A DNA stretch of 64,000 nucleotides from Acidovorax sp. Leaf191 (GCF_001424425.1 NZ_LMPT01000019.1:140013-204012), one strand, 5' to 3'. Counted from the stretch's first letter, positions 18,026-27,061 are shown. The notes: a model not told the origin generated them from the letters alone. Translations and numbers: made by a program.

Positions 18026-18958
18026 ATGCCTGAAACCACCCAGCTTCTGGTCTCCCAGATCCTCAACCGCCTGCGCATGCGCCAGGTGGCATTGCTGCTG
18101 AGCTTTGCGGACCACGGCACGCTGCGCCGTGCGGCCGCAGAGCTGGGCATGAGCCAGCCGGCGGCCACCAAGATGATTCAGGAACTGGAGTCGGCGCTGG
18201 GGCAGCGGCTCTTCGAGCGCGATGGCCGCGGCCAGAAGATGACGCAGGCCGGCGAGAAGGTGCTGGGCTTCTTCCAGGGCATGCGCGGCTCGCTGGAGTC
18301 GATGGTGCGCGAGCTCGACGAGCTGCAGCTGGGCAGCTCCGGGCGGGTGTCGGTCGGCTGCATCATGGCCCCGCTGCCTACGCTGCTCAACCAGGCCATC
18401 ATCGCGCTCAACAAGACCTACCCGCTGATCACGATCCACGTGACGCTGGACACCAGCGACCGGCTGGTGGAGATGCTCAAGGACGGCTCCATCGACATCG
18501 CCGTGGGCCGGGTGGCGCCCGAGCACCGGGCCGACTTCATCTTTCAGCCCCTGGAAAACGAAACGCTGTCGGTGGTGGTGGGCGTGGACCACCCGCTGTC
18601 CACCAAGAAGCATGTTCCGTTCGACAGCCTGCTCGAATACTCCTGGATCCTGCAGCCCTCCGGCAGCCCCATGCGGGAGGTGCTGGAGCAGGAGTTCCGC
18701 GCCATCCATGCTCCATTGCCGCGCGGGCTGGTCGAGACCGCATCCATCCTGACCACCATGCGCCTGATCGCGGACACCACGATGATTGCGGTGATTCCCC
18801 TGTCGATCGCCGACATCTATGCACGGCACAATCTGCTGTGCATCCTGCCCTGCCACATCAAGCACAAGATGGGCGCCTTCGGCTCCATCATTCGCAAGGA
18901 CAGACCGCTGCCGGAGGCGGCGCGCTACTTTCTTTCAGGCCTGCACAACACGGTGTGA
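18026..18958 (+). CDS. LysR-family regulator (GbpR-like), probable regulator of the sugar-acid operon
   Basis: This 310-residue protein has an N-terminal winged helix (RMRQVALLLSFADHGTLRRAA, AAELGMSQPAATKMIQELES) and an inducer-binding domain from about 95. It resembles the galactose-binding-protein regulator group, whose members control sugar transport operons. It is divergent from the pdxA-headed operon across a region with a perfect TATGTAC palindrome. A GTG four codons upstream (18014) is an alternative start. The last 24 bases overlap the convergent LysR gene. Confidence 0.85.
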   Translation: MPETTQLLVSQILNRLRMRQVALLLSFADHGTLRRAAAELGMSQPAATKMIQELESALGQRLFERDGRGQKMTQAGEKVLGFFQGMRGSLESMVRELDELQLGSSGRVSVGCIMAPLPTLLNQAIIALNKTYPLITIHVTLDTSDRLVEMLKDGSIDIAVGRVAPEHRADFIFQPLENETLSVVVGVDHPLSTKKHVPFDSLLEYSWILQPSGSPMREVLEQEFRAIHAPLPRGLVETASILTTMRLIADTTMIAVIPLSIADIYARHNLLCILPCHIKHKMGAFGSIIRKDRPLPEAARYFLSGLHNTV

Positions 18959-19879
18959 GGGCGGCGGCGGTGCCGCCACGTTGGCAAACGTGTCCAGCGC
19001 GCGCCACACCGCCAGGATGGCCGGGTCCTGCGCGTCGGCGGACCGGCGGGCGAGCCCCAGTTCGCGCAGCAAGGGCGGGTGCAGCGGGCGCACCTGCAGG
19101 CCCGCGGTGTCCTGCTCGCCATGGATGCCCGCCACGCCCGGCTGCTCCAGCGGCAGCACGGCCACGCCATGGCCAGCCACCACCAGGCTGCGCAGCGCCA
19201 GCGGGTGGTTCAACTCCATGCGGGGCCGCGGGTTCAGGCCGGCCTGGGCGAACCAGCCGGCCGTGAGACGGTACATCTGCGTGGCCGGGCCGAACGACAT
19301 CCAGCGCTGATCCGCCAGCCACTGGGGCGTGACCTGCGGCGGCGCGGGCCACGCCGCAGGCACCAGCGCCACCATGGGGTCGCTGCGCCAGGCGTCCACC
19401 TGCACCCCGCTGCCCGACGCCTGCGGCAGGGCCACGATGGCCAGGTCGAGCGTGCCTGCCACCAGGCGGGCCATCGACTCGGCAGAACTGAGCACATCCA
19501 GCTTCACGTCCACCCCGGGGCTCTGCTGGGCCAGCCACTGCATCAGCGGCGGCAGCAGGCCCGCGCTGACGCCGGCCGTGGTGGCCAGGCGCACCACGCC
19601 CTGCAGCCCCTGCGCACGCCGGTGCACCTGCTCCACCGCCTCGTCCGCAGCGGCCAGCAGCCGGCGCCCCGCGTCGACCATCACCTGGCCCGCGGCAGTC
19701 AGGCTGGCCTGCCGCCGGCCGCGCACCACCAACGTGGCCCCCAGGCGCGACTCCAGCTCACTGATGTGCAGGCTCACGGTGGGGGGCGCCAGGTGCAGGG
19801 CCTGGGCCGCCGCGGCCAGCGTTTTCAGGTCGGCGATCGCTATCAGCGTCTGCACTTGGTCGAGGTTGAGGTTTCGCAT
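18935..19879 (-). CDS. LysR-family transcriptional regulator
   Basis: This 314-residue regulator has a winged helix (LDQVQTLIAIADLKTLAAAAQ, APPTVSLHISELESRLG) and a periplasmic-binding-protein-like effector domain. It is divergent from the DMT transporter gene with a TTCAAT-N4-ATTGAA palindrome between them, so it probably controls that exporter. ATG 19879 has AGGA seven bases upstream. Its 3' end overlaps the 3' end of the neighbouring LysR gene on the other strand. Confidence 0.88.
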   Translation of the reverse strand: MRNLNLDQVQTLIAIADLKTLAAAAQALHLAPPTVSLHISELESRLGATLVVRGRRQASLTAAGQVMVDAGRRLLAAADEAVEQVHRRAQGLQGVVRLATTAGVSAGLLPPLMQWLAQQSPGVDVKLDVLSSAESMARLVAGTLDLAIVALPQASGSGVQVDAWRSDPMVALVPAAWPAPPQVTPQWLADQRWMSFGPATQMYRLTAGWFAQAGLNPRPRMELNHPLALRSLVVAGHGVAVLPLEQPGVAGIHGEQDTAGLQVRPLHPPLLRELGLARRSADAQDPAILAVWRALDTFANVAAPPPPSHRVVQA

Positions 19880-19892
19880 CAGAAATCCTGAA

Positions 19893-19908
19893 TTCAATCA
19901 TTATTGAA
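19893..19908 (+). promoter_or_regulatory. Palindrome in the LysR/DMT divergent promoter
   Basis: TTCAAT-CATT-ATTGAA is a perfect 6-base inverted repeat, 14 bases upstream of the LysR start codon and in front of the DMT gene. It is a likely LysR binding site by position and symmetry. Confidence 0.45.
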
Positions 19909-19972
19909 CTCAACTTTACAGAAGTCTGCTTCAAAAAGATCATCACGCATCCAAACAAAATGCTGCGCCCTC

Positions 19973-20827
19973 ATGCTCACCAACGACATTTTCTTCGTCG
20001 TGCTGCTGTCCGCGGCACTCAATGCCGGGTGGAACAGCGCCATCAAGGTGGGCGGCGACCGGATCACCGCCATGGCGATCACCACGCTGATGGGCAGCGG
20101 GTTGTCGCTGCTGGCGCTGCCGTGGGTGGACCTGCCGGCGTCGGCCAGTTGGGCGCTGCTGGCCCTGTCGATCGCGGTGCACACGGCCTACCACTTCGCC
20201 CTGCCCGTGGCCTACAACCACGGGGACATGGGGCAGGTGTACCCCATCGCCCGGGGCTCCGCGCCGCTGATGGTGATGCTGGGCGCCGCAGTGTTTGCGG
20301 GCGAATGGCCCGGCGTGGGCGCGGTGTGGGGCGTGACGTGCCTGTGCACAGGCGTGCTGTCGCTAGCGCTCATCCGCAGCGGCACGGGGAGCGGCCGCGC
20401 CCAGCGCAAGGCTGTGGGCTATCCACTGCTGACGGGGGTGCTGATCGCCGCCTACACGGTGATCGACGCCATGGGTGCGCGCCAGGCGGGTTCGGCCATC
20501 GGCTTTGCAGTCATCCTCACGCTAGGCGACGGCATTGCCACGGCGCTCATCGTGCTGCTGTGGAAGGGGCCCCGCACCTTCTGCGTGGACCGCGCCATGC
20601 TCTGGCGCTGTAGCGCCGCGGGCACCATGCAGATGGGGGCGTATTGGATTGCGGTGTGGGCGCTGGCACGGGCCCCCATGGGCGCGGTGTCGGCCCTGCG
20701 CGAGACCAGCGTGCTGCTGGTGGCGCTGATCTCCACCTGGCTGCTCAAGGAGCGCATGGGCCCGGCGCGCATCATGTCGGCCGTGCTGGTGTGCGCAGGG
20801 CTGCTCATGGTGCGGCTGTCGTCCTGA
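19973..20827 (+). CDS. DMT-superfamily (EamA) membrane transporter
   Basis: This 284-residue protein has about ten hydrophobic helices arranged as two EamA repeats (FFVVLLSAALNAGWNSAIKV; PLLTGVLIAAYTVIDAMGAR). The second repeat ends with ALRETSVLLVALISTWLLKE and a final helix. Such proteins export metabolites or amino acids across the inner membrane. ATG 19973 begins at the first membrane helix; the longer frame adds an unlikely polar extension. It is divergent from a LysR gene that probably controls it. The substrate is unknown. Confidence 0.85.
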   Translation: MLTNDIFFVVLLSAALNAGWNSAIKVGGDRITAMAITTLMGSGLSLLALPWVDLPASASWALLALSIAVHTAYHFALPVAYNHGDMGQVYPIARGSAPLMVMLGAAVFAGEWPGVGAVWGVTCLCTGVLSLALIRSGTGSGRAQRKAVGYPLLTGVLIAAYTVIDAMGARQAGSAIGFAVILTLGDGIATALIVLLWKGPRTFCVDRAMLWRCSAAGTMQMGAYWIAVWALARAPMGAVSALRETSVLLVALISTWLLKERMGPARIMSAVLVCAGLLMVRLSS

Positions 20828-20854
20828 GCCACCAACTCCAGGCCCGCTGCGGCC

Positions 20855-21895
20855 TCACGGACTGCTGGCCGGGCGCTTTGCCGCCGCATCCCTGGCGCCC
20901 GGTTTCGTACCAGCCCTGGCCGCTTTCTTCGCACCAGGCCCGGGCCCTGCGCCGTCTCCCACGTCCACCCCCGCCAGCGTGCCCGACTTCGCCAACGCCT
21001 CAGCCAGAAACTTCACGAAGGTCTGCACCCGCGTCGAGAACTGGTGGCGCTGGGGGTACACCGCGTACACGTCGGCCGCAGGCGTCTGGTAGTGCGGCAG
21101 CACGGGCTCCAGCAGGCCCTGCGCCAGGTGCCTGTTCACGTCCCACTCGGCACGCATCACGATGCCGTGCCCCTGCAACGCCCACAGCACGGCGATCTCG
21201 CCGTCGTTCGTGGTCAGGTTGCCGGTGATCTTGATGGACTCGGTGTGGGCCTTGCTGCCCCGCCCGGTGGTCAGCCGCCACAGGCCGTAGGCCTCGTCGC
21301 CCTGGCGGATGCCGATGCACTGGTGGGCCATCAGGTCGCGCGGCACGCGGGGCCGGCCGTGGCGCTCCAGGTAGGCCGGCGCCGCGCACAGCACGCGCCG
21401 GTTGGGTGCGATGCGCCGGGCGATCACGCGGCCGTCGGGTGGCTCGCCGAACCGCACGCACACGTCGTAGGCGTCGTCGGTGATGGGTGGCGGGTGAACC
21501 GACAGCTGCAACTGCACATCCACCTCAGGGTACAGCCGCACGAAGTCGGAGATAGCCGGCGCGATGTGCATGCGCCCGAAGCCCAGCGTGGCGTTCACGC
21601 GCAGCAGGCCCTTGGGGCTGGCGCGGGACTGCACGATGAGCTCGTCCAGCGCATCGATCTCGCGCAGGATGCGGCGCGCGTGCTCCAGCAGCAGTTCGCC
21701 CTCGGGCGTGAGGCTCATGCGGCGCGTGGACCGGTTCACCAGCACCACGCCCAGGCGCCGCTCCATCTGCGCCAGGTGCTTGCTGACAGCGGCGGTGGAG
21801 ACGCCCATCTCGCGCCCGGCGGCACTCAGGCTGGGGCTGGCGGCCAGGGTGGAGAAAAAACCCAGTTCGGCGGGCTGGATGGTGCTGGAACTCAT
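20855..21895 (-). CDS. LysR-family regulator (DmlR-like) of the tartrate/malate dehydrogenase gene
   Basis: This is a 346-residue LysR protein with a winged helix at 10-65 (GREMGVSTAAVSKHLAQMER, RSTRRMSLTPEGELLLEH) and an effector domain of the DmlR/CrgA type (LRVNATLGFGRMHIAPAISD). The last 40 residues are a low-complexity Ala/Gly/Lys tail. It is divergent from the tartrate/D-malate dehydrogenase gene, which matches the known dmlR-dmlA arrangement. A short AACCC-a-GGGTT palindrome lies between them. Confidence 0.87.
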   Translation of the reverse strand: MSSSTIQPAELGFFSTLAASPSLSAAGREMGVSTAAVSKHLAQMERRLGVVLVNRSTRRMSLTPEGELLLEHARRILREIDALDELIVQSRASPKGLLRVNATLGFGRMHIAPAISDFVRLYPEVDVQLQLSVHPPPITDDAYDVCVRFGEPPDGRVIARRIAPNRRVLCAAPAYLERHGRPRVPRDLMAHQCIGIRQGDEAYGLWRLTTGRGSKAHTESIKITGNLTTNDGEIAVLWALQGHGIVMRAEWDVNRHLAQGLLEPVLPHYQTPAADVYAVYPQRHQFSTRVQTFVKFLAEALAKSGTLAGVDVGDGAGPGPGAKKAARAGTKPGARDAAAKRPASSP

Positions 21896-21908
21896 CGGCT
21901 AAATCTTC

Positions 21909-21919
21909 AACCCAGGGTT
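21909..21919 (+). promoter_or_regulatory. Short palindrome in the LysR/tartrate dehydrogenase intergenic region
   Basis: AACCC-A-GGGTT lies 13 bases upstream of the LysR start and about 100 bases before the dehydrogenase start. It is a possible LysR half-site pair, but it is short. Confidence 0.35.
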
Positions 21920-22016
21920 AACGATGGATTCACTTTATCGCCGTTCCTGCGCCGCGTCCAGGCCTACAGTCCGCTCCATCCCTTCAGCCACCCACCGCGT
22001 TCAACGCCCTACCACC

Positions 22017-23105
22017 ATGACCACCTACGCAATAGCCACCATTCCCGGAGACGGCATCGGCAAGGAAGTGATTCCCGCCGGCCAGCGCGTGCTCGAAGCC
22101 CTGTCCACCCAGCACCCCGGCCTGCAGTTCGAGTTCGAAAACTTCGGCTGGGGCGGCGACTGGTACCGCGCCCATGGCGTGATGATGCCGGCCGATGGGC
22201 TCGATGCCCTGCGCGGCAAGGACGCCATCCTGTTCGGCTCGGCCGGCGACCCGGACATCCCGGACCACATCACGCTGTGGGGACTGCGCCTGAAAATCTG
22301 CCAAGGGTTCGACCAGTACGCCAACGTGCGGCCCACGCGCATCCTGCCGGGCATCGACGCACCGCTCAAGCGCTGCGCCCCCAAGGACCTGGACTGGGTC
22401 ATCGTGCGCGAAAACTCCGAAGGCGAATACTCCGGCGTGGGCGGCCGCGTGCACCAGGGCCACCCGATCGAGGCCGCCACCGACGTCTCCATGATGACCC
22501 GGGTGGGCGTGGAGCGCATCCTGCGCTTTGCCTTCCGCCTGGCGCAGTCGCGGCCCCGCAAGCTGCTCACCGTCATCACCAAGAGCAACGCCCAGCGCCA
22601 TGCGATGGTGATGTGGGACGAGATCGCCGCGCAGGTCAGCCAGGAGTTCCCCGACGTGAAGTGGGACAAGGAACTGGTGGACGCCGCCACGGCCCGCATG
22701 GTCAACCGCCCCGCCACGCTGGACACCATCGTCGCCACCAACCTGCATGCCGACATCCTCTCGGACCTGGCCGCCGCGCTGGCTGGCAGCCTGGGCATCG
22801 CGCCCACCGGCAACATCGACCCGGAGCGCCGCTACCCGAGCATGTTCGAGCCCATCCACGGCTCGGCCTTCGACATCATGGGCAAGGGCCTGGCCAACCC
22901 CATCGGCACCTTCTGGTCGGTGGTGATGCTGCTGGAGCACCTGGGCGAGACCGAGGCCGCCCGGCAGGTGATGCAGGCCATCGAGCAGGTCACCGCCAAC
23001 CCGGCCCTGCACACCCGCGACCTGGGCGGCTCTGCCACCACGGCGCAGGTGACCGACGCGGTCTGCGACCTGCTGGCGCGGGCACCGCTGCGGCACGCGG
23101 CCTGA
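22017..23105 (+). CDS. ttuC: Tartrate dehydrogenase / D-malate dehydrogenase (decarboxylating)
   Basis: This 362-residue enzyme belongs to the isocitrate/isopropylmalate dehydrogenase superfamily. It shows IPGDGIGKEVIPAG at the N-terminus, the substrate/metal site RENSEGEYSGVGG, the conserved lysine TVITKSNAQRHAMV, and the metal aspartates ATNLHADILSDLAAALAG. It oxidises tartrate or D-malate with NAD. It is preceded by its LysR regulator and followed by a Bug receptor, suggesting a C4-dicarboxylate uptake and oxidation unit. dmlA is the equivalent E. coli name. Confidence 0.92.
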   Translation: MTTYAIATIPGDGIGKEVIPAGQRVLEALSTQHPGLQFEFENFGWGGDWYRAHGVMMPADGLDALRGKDAILFGSAGDPDIPDHITLWGLRLKICQGFDQYANVRPTRILPGIDAPLKRCAPKDLDWVIVRENSEGEYSGVGGRVHQGHPIEAATDVSMMTRVGVERILRFAFRLAQSRPRKLLTVITKSNAQRHAMVMWDEIAAQVSQEFPDVKWDKELVDAATARMVNRPATLDTIVATNLHADILSDLAAALAGSLGIAPTGNIDPERRYPSMFEPIHGSAFDIMGKGLANPIGTFWSVVMLLEHLGETEAARQVMQAIEQVTANPALHTRDLGGSATTAQVTDAVCDLLARAPLRHAA

Positions 23106-23123
23106 GGCGCGGCACGCCGTAGA

Positions 23124-23164
23124 GCCCCTGGCAAGGCGACCGTGGGTCACCACCCGCCAGGGGC
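23124..23164 (+). repeat. Long inverted repeat between dehydrogenase and Bug receptor genes
   Basis: GCCCCTGGC (23124-23132) and GCCAGGGGC (23156-23164) are perfect 9-base arms around a 23-base loop that itself contains GACC/GGTC complementarity. No T-run follows, so it is more likely an mRNA-stabilising or attenuating hairpin than an intrinsic terminator. Confidence 0.5.
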
Positions 23165-23279
23165 CACGTCGTTGCAGGCGGAACGTTCATCAGAGCGCCA
23201 GCCGCACTCGCGCAGACATGGCCAGCGAAGCCATGCGCGCCCCACAGGCCCTGCCACAAAAAACACAACGGAGACAACC

Positions 23280-24335
23280 ATGAACCCCATCGCCCTTCCC
23301 CGTTCCACCACCACGCACCGGCAAGCCCGGGCTGCACAGCCGCACGCCCTGCCCGCACGCCGCAGCCTCATGGCCGGCGTCGCCATCGCGGCAGCCGTCT
23401 GGTGCTTGTCGGGCACCCAGGCCAGGGCGCAAACGCCAGCGTGGCCGACCAAGCCCGTCACGCTCGTCGTGCCGTTTGCCGCAGGCGGCACCACCGATGT
23501 GCTGGCGCGCGCACTGGGCGAAAAGCTGGGCGCGGCCCTGGGCCAGCCGGTGATCGTGGAAAACCGCGGCGGCGCGGGCGCCACCATCGGCGCCGACTAC
23601 GTGGCCAAGGCCGCGCCCGACGGCCACACGCTGCTGATGGGCGCGGTGCACCACACCATCGCCACCAGCGTGTACAAGAAGCTCGGCTACGACTTTCAAA
23701 AGAGCTTTGCGCCCATCACCACCGTGGCCCTGGTGCCCAACGTGCTCGCCGTGGCCGCCACCACGCCCGCCAAGGATGTGAAGGAACTGGCGGCCTTGAT
23801 CAAGGCCGCGCCCGACAAGTTCTCGTACGGCTCCAACGGTGCTGGTACCGCGCAACATTTGATCGGCACGCAGTTCGCCGCCGCCATCGGACAGCCGCTG
23901 CTGCACGTGCCCTACAAGGGCAGCGGCCCGCTGACCACCGACCTGCTGGGCGGCCAGGTGTCGATGTCGTTCGACACGGTGACCCCCGTGCTGCCCCACA
24001 TCAAGGCCGGCAAGCTGCGCGCGCTGGCGGTGACCACGGCCAGGCGGTCTTCGTCGCTGCCCGACGTGCCCACGCTGGCGGAAAGCGGCTTTCCGGGGTT
24101 TGACATCGGCACCTGGTTCGGCGTGCTGGCCCCCGCCCGCACACCGCCCGAGGTGGTGGAGCGACTCAACGCCGAGATGGTCAAGGTGATCCAGTCGGCC
24201 GACTTCAAAAAGCGCATGCAGGACATCGGCGCCGAGCCCATCGGCAACACCCCGGCGCAAATGGCGCAGCAGATCGCGACCGACACCGCGCGCTTTGGCA
24301 GGCTGGTGACGGAACACAAGATATCGACGGACTGA
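23280..24335 (+). CDS. Tripartite tricarboxylate transporter receptor (Bug/TctC family)
   Basis: This 351-residue periplasmic binding protein has a long N-terminal signal region ending near QARAQ (about 57). The Bug core follows: WPTKPVTLVVPFAAGGTTDV, VIVENRGGAGATIGADYVAK, LLMGAVHHTIATSVYKKLGY. No TctA or TctB membrane subunit is next to it, as is common in this family. Its place behind a tartrate/malate dehydrogenase suggests a C4-dicarboxylate ligand. ATG 23280 follows GGAGACAACC. Confidence 0.9.
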   Translation: MNPIALPRSTTTHRQARAAQPHALPARRSLMAGVAIAAAVWCLSGTQARAQTPAWPTKPVTLVVPFAAGGTTDVLARALGEKLGAALGQPVIVENRGGAGATIGADYVAKAAPDGHTLLMGAVHHTIATSVYKKLGYDFQKSFAPITTVALVPNVLAVAATTPAKDVKELAALIKAAPDKFSYGSNGAGTAQHLIGTQFAAAIGQPLLHVPYKGSGPLTTDLLGGQVSMSFDTVTPVLPHIKAGKLRALAVTTARRSSSLPDVPTLAESGFPGFDIGTWFGVLAPARTPPEVVERLNAEMVKVIQSADFKKRMQDIGAEPIGNTPAQMAQQIATDTARFGRLVTEHKISTD

Positions 24336-24405
24336 TGCGCTGAGGCCTGGGGGCGCCCGTTGGCGGGTGCCAGGGCGGCAACCATGCACTGCGCCAACCC
24401 GCTCC

Positions 24406-24455
24406 GCCGTGCCGTGCCGTGCAGTGCAGTGCAGTGCAGTGCAGTGCAGTGCAGT
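24406..24455 (+). repeat. Pentanucleotide tandem repeat (GCCGT x3, GCAGT x7)
   Basis: Ten 5-base units in a row lie in the 228-base intergenic stretch between the Bug receptor and a hypothetical gene. Such tracts can change length by slippage. It is not inside a coding frame that I support. Confidence 0.85.
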
Positions 24456-24563
24456 GCTGCACGCTCGTAGCGAGAGGTCGCGCGGCGCGAAACGGTTTCG
24501 GCGAGGCTGCTTGCGGACCCCAACAGATGCGCCTGCCGCTGCATAGCGCGGCAAGTTAGCGGT

Positions 24564-24965
24564 TCAGCGATTCAACGCACGCAGCAGTCGAGCGTGCTCC
24601 ACCGCCAGGTCGGGCGACTGGTCGAAGTGGTGAAGGTACCGCGCACCAAACTCTCCAGGCTGATCCCGGTCGAGCCGCAGCAGGTCGCGCACCCGCTGAG
24701 CGACCACTGTGGGGGCGACGCTGTCAATGCCCTTGCCTTGCGCATCCAGCGCCTCGTCCAGCATCACGATCAACCGGCTCAACGGCTCCAGCCACCGCAT
24801 GGACTCGTCGTACGCCATGAGCTGCAGAAACTGCCCCGCAGACTGCTGGCCGTGTTGCTTCTCATAGTCGCGCCGCTCCAGTTCCACCAGGGTGCGGTGC
24901 AAGCCCAGCAGGGCTGTGCGCAACTGGGCGCATTCGTCGGACGGGGCGTGGTTGGGGGTGGTCAT
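24564..24965 (-). CDS. Conserved-looking hypothetical cytoplasmic protein
   Basis: This 133-residue protein has no signal or membrane segment and is rich in helix-forming, charged residues (LVELERRDYEKQHGQQSAGQ, RWLEPLSRLIVMLDEALDAQ). I do not recognise the family. ATG 24965 is used because the frame further upstream has unlikely composition and overlaps an intergenic repeat. It is monocistronic, with the pentanucleotide repeat downstream of it. Confidence 0.65.
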   Translation of the reverse strand: MTTPNHAPSDECAQLRTALLGLHRTLVELERRDYEKQHGQQSAGQFLQLMAYDESMRWLEPLSRLIVMLDEALDAQGKGIDSVAPTVVAQRVRDLLRLDRDQPGEFGARYLHHFDQSPDLAVEHARLLRALNR

Positions 24966-25040
24966 GGGCTGGCGATCAGGAGTCGAGGGATGGGCGATGG
25001 TAGTGGCTCGGAAACGGTCTGGGAGAGAAGCAGCAGCCCT

Positions 25041-25096
25041 TCTGCCTAAAAATGCCTCTACCGCACTCAGCGAAAGCGCCACCAGCTATAAAAACC
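25041..25096 (-). repeat. Dispersed intergenic hairpin repeat, copy 2
   Basis: On the minus strand this reads TTTTTATAGCTGGTGGCGCT, then a spacer, then GCGGTAGAGGCATTTTTAG, matching the other four copies. It lies in the 411-base gap between the hypothetical gene and the lipoprotein gene. The rest of that gap holds no gene that I can support, apart from a CAAG-type tetranucleotide repeat. Confidence 0.65.
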
Positions 25097-25266
25097 ATAG
25101 CGAGCGTGCCGGGACCAGAGTTGGGCCTGCCCCCACCTGTCAGTCCCAACGGCGTCTTCAAATCGCCAAGTGTTGCTGCCCGGCCCAAAACCGGCTTTCA
25201 GCATTTTTTGCGCACGGCCCTCCCCTAGAATCGCCCCGCGAGTTTCGGCAGGTCAGCTGTCACTCG

Positions 25267-25290
25267 CAAGCAAGTAAGCAAGCAAGCAAG
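25267..25290 (+). repeat. Tetranucleotide repeat (CAAG-type, six units)
   Basis: Six 4-base units (five CAAG and one TAAG) lie 87 bases before the start of the lipoprotein gene. They could sit in its untranslated leader. Confidence 0.7.
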
Positions 25291-25376
25291 AGGGAGGCAG
25301 GAACGGGCCGTGCCCGCCGTCGGCGGAGACTGGCACGCACTCCTGCCTGGGATTTTCAATTTCAACATCAAGACAT

Positions 25377-25991
25377 ATGAAAAATAGAAACCGTTCGTGG
25401 TTATCCAGGGGCGCAAGTGCTCTGTTCATGGCGGCTACCGTCTTCCTGACGGGTTGCGCATCCGTCTACGTCGATACCGCCACCAAGGAAGTTGCGGATG
25501 CGGACATCAAGCGCCCAGCCACCGCGATACCCGCCACGCTGGTCTTCGACTACCAGAACAGCGGCGCGCCCAACACGCGGGCCACGCAACTTTTGAAGGA
25601 CCAGGTCACCGCCCAGGTGAAGAAAACAGGCATCTTCGAGATCGCCGCTGGCGAAGCCACAGGCAAAACAGCCTTGCTGACCATCACCATCAACAACGTG
25701 CCCATCACCAAGGATGCGGCGCAGCAAGGCTTTGTGACGGGCCTCACATTCGGCCTGGCAGGCAGCGCGGTCACAGACGGCTTTGTCTGCACCGTGACCT
25801 ACGTGCCCGCCGACGGAAGCTCCACACTGGTCAGCACAGCGCGGCACGCCGTTCACACCACGATCGGCAATGCCTCGGCGCCGGCCAACGCCGTCAAGTC
25901 CGCCAGCATCGAAGAAGGCCTGCGCACCATGACCCGGCAGATCGTAGCCAACGCATTGCGGGACCTGTCCACCAACCCACAGCTCAAGTAA
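25377..25991 (+). CDS. Putative lipoprotein
   Basis: This 204-residue protein has a charged N-terminus, a hydrophobic stretch and the lipobox LTGC, so Cys27 would be lipidated. The mature part has a mixed alpha/beta pattern with a glycine-rich middle (GFVTGLTFGLAGSAVTDGFV) that could be a short membrane hairpin. It is followed 17 bases later by a second lipoprotein gene, and the pair shares one terminator. The family is not recognised; an envelope or outer-membrane role is inferred. Confidence 0.8.
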   Translation: MKNRNRSWLSRGASALFMAATVFLTGCASVYVDTATKEVADADIKRPATAIPATLVFDYQNSGAPNTRATQLLKDQVTAQVKKTGIFEIAAGEATGKTALLTITINNVPITKDAAQQGFVTGLTFGLAGSAVTDGFVCTVTYVPADGSSTLVSTARHAVHTTIGNASAPANAVKSASIEEGLRTMTRQIVANALRDLSTNPQLK

Positions 25992-26008
25992 CAGCCCAAG
26001 GCACCACC

Positions 26009-26584
26009 ATGAAAACCACACTCATCAAGCTCTTCGCTCTGGCATCCGTCGTCCTGTTCACAGGGTGCGCCCAACTCACCATGGGCGCTCCGCAACCCAC
26101 GGCCGAAAACACCGCCAACCTGCGCCGCGCAGACCTGGCTGAAACGCGCGTGGGCTCGTTCACGCTGGACGCGGCCAAGCCTGCGACCATCGATAAGGGC
26201 CACTCGATGCGCGGTGTCAACACCTTGCAAGCCCCCACCAATAGCTCCTTCGCCGAGTACGTTCGCGAAAGCCTGAGGGTGGAGCTGGCAGCCGCCGGAC
26301 TGCTCAACCCCCAAGCCGCCGCCGTCATCTCCGGCGTGCTGCTGGACACCCAGCTGGAGCCCGACATCGGCACCGGCAAGGGCTTGATCAAGGTGCGCTT
26401 CACCGTCATGCGGGGCACCGAAAAGCGCTACGAGAAGGACCTGACCGCCAAGGCTGAATGGGAATCCTCCTTCGTCGGCGCCATCGCCATTCCTGCGGCA
26501 GCGCAGAACTACGAAGGCCTGTACCGCAAGCTCGTCGGCCAGCTGATCGCTGACCCGGATTTCCGCAAGGCACTGGCCAAGTAA
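26009..26584 (+). CDS. Putative lipoprotein
   Basis: This 191-residue protein has a signal peptide with lipobox FTGC (Cys20). The mature part (VRESLRVELAAAGLLNPQAA, TVMRGTEKRYEKDLTAKAEW, LYRKLVGQLIADPDFRKAL) resembles small lipoproteins with a TolB-N or LptE-like alpha/beta fold, but I cannot assign a family. It is encoded right behind another lipoprotein gene and followed by a strong terminator. Confidence 0.8.
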   Translation: MKTTLIKLFALASVVLFTGCAQLTMGAPQPTAENTANLRRADLAETRVGSFTLDAAKPATIDKGHSMRGVNTLQAPTNSSFAEYVRESLRVELAAAGLLNPQAAAVISGVLLDTQLEPDIGTGKGLIKVRFTVMRGTEKRYEKDLTAKAEWESSFVGAIAIPAAAQNYEGLYRKLVGQLIADPDFRKALAK

Positions 26585-26626
26585 CCAGCGCGCGGTGGCG
26601 CCAACGACCGCCACCGCCCCCCACTG

Positions 26627-26664
26627 AAAAGGCCTTCTCTGCCACAAGCGGAGAAGGCCTTTTC
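26627..26664 (+). terminator. Rho-independent terminator of the lipoprotein operon
   Basis: AAAAGGCCTTCTC and GAGAAGGCCTTTT form a 13-base perfect stem around an 11-base loop, ending in TTTT, 43 bases after the lipoprotein stop. Confidence 0.85.
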
Positions 26665-26679
26665 TGTTGGCAAGGCAGA

Positions 26680-27061
26680 GCGTCGGACGGGCGAGCGCGT
26701 GGCCCGGACACCCACCGCGGAGAGGCCCCGTGACTGCGCCGGCATGTGCCGGGCCAGAAACCGCAGCACCGTGTCCTCATACGCAGCGGGCCCGAACGCT
26801 GCAGGTCCACATGCCCGACCCCTTCCACGCGCCACAGCTCCTTGGGTTCAGAAACCGCGCGCGGGCCAGCATCTGCGTTCTGTCTGCCCGCACGCCGTGC
26901 AGCAGCAGCACGGCCCCCTTGCCGGGCCGTCCTGTGGCCAGCCACCCCGCCACTGCCTGCCCGGACGGGGTGTACGACAGAAACGACCGCGTCGGAAAAC
27001 CATGCGGGGCGGGGCCGATCTCCCGCTGGGCAGGGTGACTGTGCAGTTCGCCCACAACCAT
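26680..27061 (-). pseudogene. Remnant of an alpha/beta hydrolase gene (internal deletion plus frameshift)
   Basis: The 5' part encodes a normal hydrolase start (FLSYTPSGQAVAGWLATGR, GAVLLLHGVRADRTQMLARA). After RFLN the frame jumps to the far C-terminal part (PKELWRVEGVGHVDLQR), and after one lost base continues in a third frame (FGPAAYEDTVLRFLARHMPA). The nucleophile-elbow half, roughly 150 or more residues, is missing and no stop is kept in place. It lies between the lipoprotein terminator and metI. The reading-frame reconstruction is by eye. Confidence 0.7.

Noticed and set aside
24406..24455. CRISPR-like array
   Set aside because: Units are only five bases with no spacers, so it is a simple tandem repeat.
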